Source: CAYYAQ01 sp964469555 (GTDB lineage: Bacteria; Planctomycetota; UBA1135; UBA2386). From it: a stretch of 15,558 nucleotides of DNA. The translations under genes and the position numbers were made by a program. A model generated the notes under the pieces. That model saw only the letters and a list, made by a program, of their open reading frames with translations. It was not told the DNA's origin and searched no databases. Of this stretch, positions 1-7,205 are shown piece by piece (positions within the stretch are counted from its first letter, which is position 1; the number at the start of each line of letters is the position of its first letter). The DNA is taken from NCBI GenBank assembly GCA_964469555.1, contig CAYYAQ010000123.1:1-15558 (forward strand), written 5' to 3'.

Positions 1-1221
1 GATCTTGAGGAGGTCGACGATGCGGCGGCAGCGTACCGAGAGGTCGAGCTCGGTGATCGGTCGCTTGGCTGGATCGGGACTGTTGGGATCCGGGACATCT
101 TCGGTCGAGATGGGAGCCTCCGCGGTCTGGCCGAGGTCCTTGCTCATCAACTCGTCTTGGCCCATACCCAACCGCAAGCCCTTATTGTTCAGGATCTCCT
201 TGATCTCCATCAAGGAGGTTTCGCCGAAGTTCTTGAACGACAGGAGTTCCGCCTCGCTCTTGTTAACGAGGTCGCCAAGTGTGCGGACGCCCATGTTGGT
301 GAGGCAGTTTCGGCTGCGGACAGAGAGTTCGAAGTCGTTGATCGGGGTACGCAGGATCTTGTTCCGCTTGTCCTCGCGGCGTTCCTGCTCCTCGTCGTAG
401 TACATGTTGAGCGCGGCGGCGGCGTCGCGGCGATACAGACGCGCGCGCTTGTTCCCCGGGTTGGCCTGCAGCGCAAGGTCGAAGCACTGCATCGCGCGGC
501 GGTAGTTGCCCATGTCCTCGTAGATGATGCCCAGGTTGATCACGCACGCCTCGTTCACCGGGGGGATCATCAGGGCGCGCTCGTAGAGCTCGCGTGCTTC
601 CTCGTCTTCGCCGCGTAGGTCGACGTTGACGGCGAGACGGAACAACGCTTCCGGGTGGTTCTCCATGAGGGCGAGCGCCTCGTCGTAGCACGCGATCGCG
701 CCTTCGGCGTCGAATTGGAGTTCCTTGACCCGACCCTCGAAGTAGCGGACATCCGCCGCGCTGAGGATGCCGCGGACGTTGTCGAGAGCCGTTTGAAGCG
801 TCTCGGCGTTCCCACGTCGCGCGGCGATGTTGAGGTAGGTCGATGCCTGTTCCGGATCGGAGAGGCGATCCGTGATGACTGCTTCCGCGTCGTCGTACCG
901 CCCGAGCTCGAGCAGACTCCGCGCCATGCAGTTCGCGATCGCCGGGTTTTCTCTCTGCTCCTCGAGGATCGGCAGAGCCTCGGTGTGCTTGCCGAGTGCC
1001 CACAGGGCGAGGCCGCGCTTGATGCCGCTGGCCATCGGGCTCGTCAACCAATCGCGGGCGCGTTCGAGTTCGCGCACCGTGCTGAAGAGTCGATGACGAA
1101 ACTGCCGCACCGTGTTCGTGTCGACCGGTCCATCGAGAAGGCTGACCGCCGGCTGGGCGTTCACGTTCTCAGGGGATTCCGTTGTGTAGCTGACGGGAGA
1201 GGTGTCGAATTCCTCGTTCAT
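1..1221 (-). CDS. TPR protein with RNA polymerase alpha-CTD-like domains (partial, C-terminus outside window)
   Basis: Reading the minus strand from an ATG at 1221 gives 407 uninterrupted codons that run off the left edge. Residues about 40-285 look like degenerate tetratricopeptide repeats, for example ARELYERALMIPP and MGNYRRAMQCFDLALQANPG. Residues about 293-355 closely resemble the RNA polymerase alpha C-terminal domain: PINDFELSVRSRNCL, then GDLVNKSEAELLSFKNFG, then SLMEIKEIL and GLRLGMG. A second copy starts at residue 388 with PITELDLSVRCRRIVDLL and is cut by the window edge. The N-terminal part of the alpha subunit (dimerisation, beta and beta' contacts) is absent, so this is not rpoA. 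Proteins with this TPR plus alpha-CTD layout are common in planctomycetes and uncharacterised as far as I know. The alpha-CTD fold binds DNA and activators, so a regulatory or adaptor role is my inference. No strong Shine-Dalgarno site precedes the ATG (only AAGG). It lies 154 bases downstream of the glycosyltransferase on the same strand. Confidence 0.85.
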   Translation of the reverse strand, partial: MNEEFDTSPVSYTTESPENVNAQPAVSLLDGPVDTNTVRQFRHRLFSTVRELERARDWLTSPMASGIKRGLALWALGKHTEALPILEEQRENPAIANCMARSLLELGRYDDAEAVITDRLSDPEQASTYLNIAARRGNAETLQTALDNVRGILSAADVRYFEGRVKELQFDAEGAIACYDEALALMENHPEALFRLAVNVDLRGEDEEARELYERALMIPPVNEACVINLGIIYEDMGNYRRAMQCFDLALQANPGNKRARLYRRDAAAALNMYYDEEQERREDKRNKILRTPINDFELSVRSRNCLTNMGVRTLGDLVNKSEAELLSFKNFGETSLMEIKEILNNKGLRLGMGQDELMSKDLGQTAEAPISTEDVPDPNSPDPAKRPITELDLSVRCRRIVDLLKI

Positions 1222-1375
1222 GAAACCTTGTCTTGCCCCGATTGGGGCGTCGGATGTGGGGCGAAGTGACTGGGAGGAGGGACAGACGGACACCTCGGCG
1301 GAGGTAGAGGCCATCCCTGGAGGCGGCGCGACGTCGCCCGCGCGCGCAAGTGGACCTTCAAGAAGGGCGAGGAAT

Positions 1376-2692
1376 CTAGGTCCCAGCGCGTCTCGGGTCA
1401 AGCTTTGCGGCGCCCCGGTAGTGCGTGCAGAGTTCCGCGGCCATCTCAGCGAAGCCCCGGGTGCGGCGCCGGGCGGCGGCGCCCATGGTCCTCACGAGCC
1501 CCCGATCCGCGGCCAACCGCGTCAATCGATCCGCCAGCTCCGAGACGTCCCCCGGCGTGACGACGAACCCCTCGACCCCGTCCTCGACGGCATCTTGTAG
1601 CCCGCCGATGCGGCTCACGACCACCGGACGCCCCGCCGCCTGAGCCTCGCGGACGGTCAGCCCGAAGGCCTCGTGCCAGAGGGCGGGGGCGCAAAGGACG
1701 TCGATGTCGGCCAACAGGCCGGGCAGGTCCGCTGTCGTGTACTCGCCGTGGTAATGGACCGGCGCGCCCGCGGGGACCTGTCCGAAGGCGCGGTCCTGAA
1801 AGCCATCGTCGCCGTGGTAGGGGGCGAAATTGCCGTGTACGGCCAGGGTCGCCGCCCTGCTGGGGTGGCCCTCCGTCGCCGGGAAGGCGCGGAGGAACGC
1901 GGCGATCAGGACGTCCAGACCCTTGCTCGGGATCAGCGTGCCGAGGTATCCGATCCGGAGCGGTCCCGCGATGGGCGGCGGGGCCACGGCCTCCAAGGCG
2001 ATGGTGTCGACACCGTTCTCGACAACGCCGATATCCGCCGCCGGTATGCCCAAACGTTCGAAGAAGGGAATCGTCCGGGCGGAGGGGGTGAGCAGGCGCT
2101 CGACCCCGCGGAGCGTGGCCCGGGCGAGGTCGTGGACTCCGGTGACGATCTCGACCGCTCGATCGGGTGGTAGCCAGTGGCCCAGGGCGGGCGTGAGGCA
2201 GGCCGCACACTGGGCGGGTTCCACCGAGTGGCAGGGGTGCTCTTCCCGGTGCCACATCTGACCTCGCGGGCACATCAACCAGTAGTCGTGGAGCGTCAGC
2301 ACGATGCGGATACCGCGCTCCTGGAGGATATCGACGAAGCCGGTCGACAAACCGGTCAGGTGATGGATGTGCGCGACGTCGAACGCGTGCCCCGCGACAC
2401 GGCGCTTGTCGAGGAAGCGACAGAGCGCGGCGTCCATCACTTCGCTGCGGTACATGTCGACCATCGCGTGCAGGCTCTCCCACCGGTACGGCGAACGCGT
2501 CACGCGACAACCGTGCCACCCTTCCTCGATGAGAGAACCCTCCGGACCTCCGCGAGAGGACCTCGCGAAGATCTCGACGTCGTGCCCGGCAGCGCGCAAC
2601 GCGTCGGCGAGACCCGTCACGTGTTGCTCGACACCTCCGACGCTCTCGGGGGGCAGGCCGTGGGTGATCAGAAGGATGTGCAGGGTGTCCAT
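1376..2692 (-). CDS. GT4-family glycosyltransferase
   Basis: A 438-residue protein with the two-lobed GT-B layout. The N-terminal lobe opens with HILLITHGLPPESVGGVEQH, including the glycine loop at residues 19-20 that usually lies near the acceptor and donor phosphates. A LTLHDYWLMCPRG segment (residues 132-144) is followed by Cys154, Cys162 and Cys165, a cysteine-bearing insert seen in part of the GT4 family. The C-terminal lobe has GYLGTLIPSKGLDVLIAAF (residues 248-266) and the E-x7-E pair Glu341 and Glu349 in HEAFGLTVREA, which binds the nucleotide-sugar. It probably transfers a sugar from a nucleotide donor to a polysaccharide, lipid or protein acceptor, with retention of configuration. 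The substrate cannot be read from sequence, and no other polysaccharide genes are beside it. The ATG at 2692 has no obvious ribosome binding site. It is divergent from murA. Confidence 0.9.
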   Translation of the reverse strand: MDTLHILLITHGLPPESVGGVEQHVTGLADALRAAGHDVEIFARSSRGGPEGSLIEEGWHGCRVTRSPYRWESLHAMVDMYRSEVMDAALCRFLDKRRVAGHAFDVAHIHHLTGLSTGFVDILQERGIRIVLTLHDYWLMCPRGQMWHREEHPCHSVEPAQCAACLTPALGHWLPPDRAVEIVTGVHDLARATLRGVERLLTPSARTIPFFERLGIPAADIGVVENGVDTIALEAVAPPPIAGPLRIGYLGTLIPSKGLDVLIAAFLRAFPATEGHPSRAATLAVHGNFAPYHGDDGFQDRAFGQVPAGAPVHYHGEYTTADLPGLLADIDVLCAPALWHEAFGLTVREAQAAGRPVVVSRIGGLQDAVEDGVEGFVVTPGDVSELADRLTRLAADRGLVRTMGAAARRRTRGFAEMAAELCTHYRGAAKLDPRRAGT

Positions 2693-2721
2693 CGTGTTCA
2701 GTCTGGCGACGAACGATAGCT

Positions 2722-2750
2722 TTGCTTGCTTGTGGAAAGAGATCTAAAAC
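2722..2750 (+). promoter_or_regulatory. Candidate sigma70-type promoter for murA
   Basis: TTGCTT (2722-2727) and TAAAAC (2745-2750) are separated by 17 bases. They lie in the most AT-rich patch of the 145-base gap between the divergent glycosyltransferase and murA genes. The -35 matches consensus at 3 of 6 positions and the -10 at 4 of 6, so this is a modest candidate. The implied transcript would have a leader of about 80 bases carrying the dyad at 2783-2798. Confidence 0.35.
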
Positions 2751-2782
2751 CTGCTACCGTCACCCTGTCGCGAGTTCTGGGC

Positions 2783-2798
2783 TCTGCTGGTCAGCAGA
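2783..2798. repeat. Perfect 7-bp inverted repeat in the murA leader
   Basis: TCTGCTG-gt-CAGCAGA, a perfect dyad with a 2-base centre, lies 40 bases upstream of the murA start. The centre is too short for a good RNA hairpin loop, so a protein-binding operator is more likely than an attenuator. Function is inferred only from symmetry and position. Confidence 0.4.
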
Positions 2799-2837
2799 TT
2801 CGGCGCACGTGGCTGTCACACGACTCTGGGAGGGGTA

Positions 2838-4109
2838 GTGGATCGGATTCGCATCAAGGGCGGTCATGAGCTTTGCGGCTCAGTTAGTATCTCGGGCAGC
2901 AAGAACGCCGTGCTGCCAATCTTGGCTTCTACCATCCTCATCGATGGCCCGGTGTTGCTGCGCAACGTTCCGCGGCTGAAGGATGTGGATTGCATGTGTC
3001 GGATTCTCAATCTGATCGGCATCCGCACGAATCGACGACCGAACGGCGACCTCGAAGTCGAGGCCTTCGACAACACGGGCTACAAAGCGCCGTACGATCT
3101 GGTGCGGACCATGCGCGCGTCTTTCGTGATGCTCGGGCCCCTGTGGTCGCGTCGCGGACTCGGTGAGGTCAGCTATCCGGGTGGGTGCGTGTTCGGCCAC
3201 CGTCCGGTCGATCTTCACCTCAAGGGCCTTCAAGCGATCGGTGCGCGGATCGACCGCCAAGACGGGTGCGTCACGTTGTCCGGCCCGGTGACGGGCGGCA
3301 CCGTGTTCCTCGGTGGTCCGTTCGGTTCGACGGTGCTCGGCACGGCCAACGTCCTGATGGCGGCGACGCTCGGCAAGGGCGTGACCTACATCGAGGCCGC
3401 GGCGCAGGAACCGGAGATCGCTGACCTGTGCAAGTTCCTCACCGCATGCGGCGCGAAGATCACTGGCATCGGCAGCCACATGTTGGTCATCGAGGGCGTC
3501 GAATCGCTGCACGGCTGCGAGTGGGAGGTGATTCCCGATCGAATCGAAGCCGCGACGTTTCTCACGGGGGCCGTGATGACGAACTCCGACGTGACGATCA
3601 CCGATGTCGAGCCGCACCATTTGCTGGCGGTCATCGATCGGCTGCGCGCGGCCGGCGCGACCCTGGAGATGGGGGACGATTCTGTTCGCAACGTCCCGAC
3701 GAGCACGGGGCACATCACCGCGGTGGACGTGACGACGTTGCCGTATCCGGGTTTCCCCACGGACATCCAGGCGCAGTTCATGGCGTTGATGGCGATGGCG
3801 CGTGGCGTATCGATCATCACCGAGAAGGTGTACCCCGAGAGGTTCATGCACGCCGCCGAGCTCATGCGCCTCGGCGCGCACATCCGTCGCGAGGGGCCGA
3901 GCGCGATCGTCGAGGGAACCGAGCAACTCGCCGGCGCCCCGGTGATGGCGTCTGATCTCCGCGCGTCCGCGAGCCTGGTCCTGATGGGTCTCGTCGCGGA
4001 CGGGCACACCGACGTGGGCCGCGTCTACCACATCGACCGCGGGTACGAGCTCATCGAGAAGAAGTTTCGCGGCATCGGGGCCGACATCGAGCGCATCAGG
4101 GAAGGCTGA
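2838..4109 (+). CDS. murA: UDP-N-acetylglucosamine 1-carboxyvinyltransferase (MurA)
   Basis: This enzyme transfers enolpyruvate from phosphoenolpyruvate to UDP-GlcNAc, the first committed step of peptidoglycan synthesis, in the cytoplasm. The 423-residue length is normal for the family (about 420). Family residues are in place: Lys22-Asn23 in GSKNAVLPILA, the PEP-binding loop PGGCVFGHRPVDLHL with catalytic Cys117 (Cys115 in E. coli; fosfomycin target, so no Cys-to-Asp resistance variant here), Asp309 in FPTDIQAQFM acting as general base, DLRASASLVL at 373-382, and HIDRGYE near the C-terminus. The start is GTG at 2838, chosen because GGGAGGGG (2828-2835) sits just before it and the product then opens with the usual MDRIRIKGG. 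It is the first gene of a plus-strand block, and the next gene begins 39 bases after its stop. Confidence 0.97.
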   Translation: MDRIRIKGGHELCGSVSISGSKNAVLPILASTILIDGPVLLRNVPRLKDVDCMCRILNLIGIRTNRRPNGDLEVEAFDNTGYKAPYDLVRTMRASFVMLGPLWSRRGLGEVSYPGGCVFGHRPVDLHLKGLQAIGARIDRQDGCVTLSGPVTGGTVFLGGPFGSTVLGTANVLMAATLGKGVTYIEAAAQEPEIADLCKFLTACGAKITGIGSHMLVIEGVESLHGCEWEVIPDRIEAATFLTGAVMTNSDVTITDVEPHHLLAVIDRLRAAGATLEMGDDSVRNVPTSTGHITAVDVTTLPYPGFPTDIQAQFMALMAMARGVSIITEKVYPERFMHAAELMRLGAHIRREGPSAIVEGTEQLAGAPVMASDLRASASLVLMGLVADGHTDVGRVYHIDRGYELIEKKFRGIGADIERIREG

Positions 4110-4148
4110 TCCACCCGATGCCGCGCGCTGACCTGGCGTCAGCGATGC

Positions 4149-4826
4149 GTGGTCGACATGGATGAAGACAGCGGTTCCCGAACCGTTCCGCCGGGGCAAC
4201 TCGGCGCTGATCCCGAGTCGAGGGTTGGTGATCGCCGCGGTGACGAAGGACCCGAAGACCAACCTTCAGACGATCGGTACGTGAGGGCCTTCACCGGATA
4301 CCAACTCGGGCGCGTGCTCCCCGAACGCGGCCTCGCCCTGCGCTCGCTCAGCACGTTCCTGTCCGAGTTTCTCGAGGCACCCGAGCGTCTTCGTTCCAGC
4401 GCCGCACAGGTGAAGGCCGAGCTTGAGCGCCGCGAGGGCGTGTTGCGCGACCTCTCGGACGCGATGGGAGGCGTCCGTCGCGACATCCGTCGCACGAAGA
4501 CCGGCGAGAAGATCCAGAGGAGACAGCGCGAAGTCATCGAACGGCTACAGGAACTGATCGACCTGTGGGAGAAGCAGGAGAGCCAGGGTGGCGCCGCGCC
4601 CGGAGGTTCCGGCAACTTGCGCCCAGCGACGGAGAGTGGGCTCCCCGGCGGTGATGCAGGACTCGCTCCCCGTGGTCCTCAGCGGCGGACGGTCGGCCAA
4701 AAGTGGGGCGCGATCCGACCCGAGGAGCGCGCGGCGATCGAAACAGAGTTGCGAACCAGGCTGTCCGTGCGCTACCGCCAGATGCTGAAGAGCTACTACG
4801 GCAAGTTGGCGCGATTGGGCCGCTAG
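4149..4826 (+). CDS. Coiled-coil protein of unknown function with planctomycete-like C-terminal motif
   Basis: A 225-residue soluble protein with no signal peptide or membrane segment. Residues 1-45 are polar and low in complexity. Residues about 75-145 are charged and helical, likely coiled coil, with GEKIQRRQREVIERLQELID in its second half. A Gly/Pro-rich linker follows (about 147-180). The C-terminus is compact: GQKWGAIRPEERAAIETEL, then RYRQMLKSYYGKLARLG. From memory, a similar ending (WG.LP..ER......FP..YR.....YF..LA) is common in planctomycete hypothetical proteins, often after a Q-R/E-I helical segment. I cannot name a function. The start is uncertain: GTG at 4149 or ATG at 4158, neither with a Shine-Dalgarno site. 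It lies between murA and ffh with short gaps, so it is probably cotranscribed with them. Confidence 0.75.
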   Translation: MVDMDEDSGSRTVPPGQLGADPESRVGDRRGDEGPEDQPSDDRYVRAFTGYQLGRVLPERGLALRSLSTFLSEFLEAPERLRSSAAQVKAELERREGVLRDLSDAMGGVRRDIRRTKTGEKIQRRQREVIERLQELIDLWEKQESQGGAAPGGSGNLRPATESGLPGGDAGLAPRGPQRRTVGQKWGAIRPEERAAIETELRTRLSVRYRQMLKSYYGKLARLGR

Positions 4827-4905
4827 TCGGCCACCGGGTTGGCACAGGGATCGGAGGAATCTCGCCCTTGACCGGGGTGCGCCCCCGTCCCATCCTCGTC
4901 CCGGC

Positions 4906-6396
4906 ATGTTCGACTCACTCACCGGCGCGCTCAGCAAGGCTTACTCCGCCCTCGCAGGCAAGAAGACTCTCTCCGAGGATAACATCGACGAGGGGATCCG
5001 GGCCGTTCGCCAGGCGCTGCTCGAGGCCGACGTCAACTTCAAGGTCGCCAAGGATTTCATCAAGGACGTCAAGGCGCGGGCGGTCGGACAGGACCTCATC
5101 AAGTCCGTCAACCCGGGCGACCAGTTCGTCAAGCTCTTCCACGACGCGCTGACCGACCTGCTCGGAGGCGATACCACGCCGCTGCCGAGCACGGACAAGG
5201 GCCCTCTCATCCTGATGATGGCGGGCCTGCAGGGCGCCGGCAAGACGACGACATGCGCGAAGCTCGCGCTGTGGCTGCGTCGGAAGAAGAAGAAGAAAGT
5301 CATGCTGGTGGCCGCTGACCTGCAGCGTCCGGCCGCTGTCGACCAGCTCGTGACGCTGGGCAAGCAACTCGACATTCTCGTCCACGCGGAGGGCACGGAC
5401 GGTCGACCGCCGGACGTCTGTCTCCGCGGCATCGAAGAGGCGAAGCGTCTCTTCTGCGACGTGGTCATCCTCGATACCGCGGGTCGGTTGCACATCGACG
5501 ACGCGTTGATGCGCGAGCTCGAGGAGATCCAGAAGAAGTGTTCGCCGCACGGCATCTTGCTGGTCTGCGACGCGATGCTCGGCCAGGACGCGGTCAACTC
5601 CGCGAAGGAGTTCCACGATCGGCTGCCGCTCTACGGCGTGGTTCTGTCGAAGGCCGACGGCGATGCCCGCGGCGGCGCGGCGCTGAGCGTCAAGGCCGTG
5701 ACCGGTCGACCGATCCTCTTCGCGGGCGTAGGGGAGAAGGTCGACGACCTCGAAGAGTTCGATCCGGCGCGCATGGCCGGCCGCATCCTCGGCATGGGTG
5801 ACGTCGTCGGGCTCGTCGAAGCCGCCGAGTCGGTCATCGACGAGAAGGAGGCCATGAAGGCCGCCAAGAAGTTGCAGAAGGGTCGGTTCACCTTCGACGA
5901 CTTCCTGAAGCAGATGAACATGATCCGCAAGATGGGCCCCTTGAAGAAGGTGCTCGGCATGCTCCCCGGAGTGGGCGCGGCGCTGAAGGACATCGACCTC
6001 GACAACAAGGACTTCGCCCGCATGGAAGCGATCATGCTGTCGATGACCCCGCTCGAGCGGCGCAACCCGGACTCGATCGATATCGAGCGTCGGCGACGCC
6101 TCGCCCGCGGCAGCGGCAACGGGATCGAGCAGGTCCATGCCCTGATGAAGCAGTTCAAGATGATGCAGAAGATGATGAAGAGCATGGGCAAGGGCGGCTT
6201 CCCGGGCATGGGGGGCATGGGCGACATGGACCTCTCCGGCGGCCCCGGCGGGGGGCCCGGTGGCCTGCCAGGAATGCCAGGCCCCGGTGGCCTGCCAGGA
6301 ATGCCAGGCCCCGGTGGCGGCAAACCCATGAAACGCGGCAAGAAGGGTGGACTCGGGGGCCTGCAGGGGTTCCTCGGCGGCGGCAGGAAACGCTAG
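4906..6396 (+). CDS. ffh: Signal recognition particle protein Ffh (SRP54)
   Basis: Ffh is the SRP GTPase that binds signal sequences of nascent membrane proteins together with 4.5S/6S RNA and delivers ribosomes to FtsY. The 496 residues comprise an N domain (1-95), a G domain and an M domain (about 328-430). GTPase motifs are visible: P-loop GLQGAGKT (107-114), DLQRPAA (138-144), DTAGR (190-194), SKADGDARGG (248-257, with Ser where Thr is usual) and GVGEK (274-278). The M domain carries the RNA-binding RRRRLARGSGN (395-405) and a methionine-rich helix (KMMQKMMKSMGKG). The tail (430-496) is unusually long and rich in Gly, Pro and Met, with a perfect internal repeat and a basic end. The ATG at 4906 has no ribosome binding site. 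Ffh and rpsP are neighbours in many bacteria, and here a minus-strand remnant separates them. Confidence 0.97.
   Translation: MFDSLTGALSKAYSALAGKKTLSEDNIDEGIRAVRQALLEADVNFKVAKDFIKDVKARAVGQDLIKSVNPGDQFVKLFHDALTDLLGGDTTPLPSTDKGPLILMMAGLQGAGKTTTCAKLALWLRRKKKKKVMLVAADLQRPAAVDQLVTLGKQLDILVHAEGTDGRPPDVCLRGIEEAKRLFCDVVILDTAGRLHIDDALMRELEEIQKKCSPHGILLVCDAMLGQDAVNSAKEFHDRLPLYGVVLSKADGDARGGAALSVKAVTGRPILFAGVGEKVDDLEEFDPARMAGRILGMGDVVGLVEAAESVIDEKEAMKAAKKLQKGRFTFDDFLKQMNMIRKMGPLKKVLGMLPGVGAALKDIDLDNKDFARMEAIMLSMTPLERRNPDSIDIERRRRLARGSGNGIEQVHALMKQFKMMQKMMKSMGKGGFPGMGGMGDMDLSGGPGGGPGGLPGMPGPGGLPGMPGPGGGKPMKRGKKGGLGGLQGFLGGGRKR
6259..6312 (+). repeat. Two perfect 27-bp tandem repeats inside the ffh tail
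   Basis: Two identical 27-base units, 6259-6285 and 6286-6312, each encode GGLPGMPGP in frame. A partial third copy (GGTGGC) follows. The length is a multiple of three, so changes in copy number would lengthen or shorten the Ffh tail without breaking it. Confidence 0.9.
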
Positions 6397-6405
6397 ACCG
6401 CACCG

Positions 6406-6672
6406 CTACATGGCAGCGCGAGGGAGGGCCTTCTTCAGTTCGGCGCGGAGGTTTGGGTGCACGTCGAGGCGACCGGTGGTCAATCCGTAGCCACCCTCGA
6501 CCATGACGAACTTCTTCCCGTCCGCGGTCACGTCGTAGTTGGGCACGTAGTCGAAGCCGGGCACGTAGTCGCCCTCGAACATCATTTGCTCGGCACCCAG
6601 TTGGCGGGCTTGAGCTCCCGGGCCGAATTTTCCCAGATCCAGGTTCCCAGGAGCCTGCCGATGTGATTCCAT
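6406..6672 (-). pseudogene. Probable remnant of a TolB/PD40-type repeat protein C-terminus
   Basis: The frame ends at a TAG at 6406-6408. Its last 60 or so residues read MMFEGDYVPGF, then VPNYDVTADGKKFVMVEGG, and finish with NLRAELKKALP. This matches my memory of the ending of TolB-like/PD40 proteins and of Ser/Thr kinases with such repeats: LLFEG.Y....NYDVSPDGQRFLM...(linker)...NWFEELKR.VP. Nothing upstream resembles beta-propeller repeats or a kinase. Upstream of about 6610 the frame looks non-coding and would overlap the rpsP leader. The start at ATG 6672 is arbitrary. I read this as a decayed gene fragment filling the 368-base gap between ffh and rpsP. The alternative is a small real gene of about 88 residues. 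Support is homology from memory only. Confidence 0.5.
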
Positions 6673-6729
6673 CTCCCGCCCCTTCGGGACACCCCTTCCG
6701 GGTTCCCGCCCACCCCGATTTGGCCACGA

Positions 6730-6748
6730 GCAGGGTCGCAACCCCTGC
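6730..6748 (+). promoter_or_regulatory. Small hairpin just upstream of the rpsP ribosome binding site
   Basis: GCAGGG (6730-6735) and CCCTGC (6743-6748) form a perfect 6-bp GC-rich stem with a 7-base loop. It ends 5 bases before the AGGAG of rpsP, so it could affect translation initiation. It has no U-tract and is not a terminator. Confidence 0.35.
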
Positions 6749-6753
6749 GCCCC

Positions 6754-6758
6754 AGGAG
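6754..6758 (+). promoter_or_regulatory. Ribosome binding site fixing the TTG start of rpsP
   Basis: AGGAG at 6754-6758 is spaced 6 bases from TTG at 6765. It is one of the few strong Shine-Dalgarno sites in the window. It rules out the upstream in-frame ATG at 6663, which would add 34 residues foreign to bS16. Confidence 0.75.
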
Positions 6759-6764
6759 ATCTCC

Positions 6765-7124
6765 TTGGTTGTCAAGCTCCGTCTGAAGCGCTTCGGGCGC
6801 CTGAATCACCCGACCTACCGCGTAAGCGTCATCGACGCGCACAAGCGCAGGGACGGCCGCGTCATCGAGACCCTCGGCTACTACCTGCCCAAGGCGAAGA
6901 AGCCTGACGAGCAGGTGAAGCTCAACACCGAGCGCGCGGAGTACTGGTTGTCCGTCGGGGCCCAGGCTTCGGAGACGGTCGCCAGCCTGATCGTGAAGTG
7001 CGGCGGCACGCTGCCGAGCAAGAAGAAGCGCGTCCGCAAGAAGGGCAAGCCGAAGAACAAGCCGTTCGTCCCGCCGCGTCGCAAGGCCAAGAAGAAGGCT
7101 GCTGCGGCACCCGCGGCCGAGTAG
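6765..7124 (+). CDS. rpsP: 30S ribosomal protein bS16
   Basis: bS16 binds 16S rRNA and stabilises the 5' and central domains of the small subunit. From TTG at 6765 the product is 119 residues and opens VVKLRLKRFGRLNHPTYRVS, matching the family start. The signature DAHKRRDGRVIETLGYYLP (residues 24-42) follows, then LNTERAEYWLSVGAQASETV. The family core ends near residue 80, and residues 84-119 are a Lys/Arg/Ala/Pro-rich extension, longer than in E. coli (82 residues in total) but of a kind seen in several phyla. In many bacteria rpsP is followed by rimM, trmD and rplS. Here an unrelated gene follows 81 bases downstream, so the standard operon is broken. Confidence 0.95.
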   Translation: MVVKLRLKRFGRLNHPTYRVSVIDAHKRRDGRVIETLGYYLPKAKKPDEQVKLNTERAEYWLSVGAQASETVASLIVKCGGTLPSKKKRVRKKGKPKNKPFVPPRRKAKKKAAAAPAAE

Positions 7125-7205
7125 CCCTCCGATATTTCCCCCCCCATCCGAGGAACGGGCTGCCTCGAATGAAGGGCGTCCGACGGTCCGACTCAGCTGA
7201 GCATC

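Noticed and set aside
2880..4262. Long minus-strand open frame (460 codons) opposite murA
   Set aside because: It mirrors murA codon by codon, has His/Arg/Asp-rich composition with no family motif, and murA is unambiguous. It is a by-product of GC-rich codon use.
4149..4826. Idea that the gene between murA and ffh is a DciA/DUF721 helicase loader
   Set aside because: I could not find the DUF721 core pattern. The C-terminal motif and coiled coil fit a different, unnamed group.
4868..4896. TTGACC with CATCCT as a promoter for ffh
   Set aside because: The -35 is good, but the -10 has almost no match and would leave only about 3 bases of leader before the ATG.
4915..6138. Long minus-strand open frame opposite ffh
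   Set aside because: Antisense of a certain gene, with no recognisable domain.
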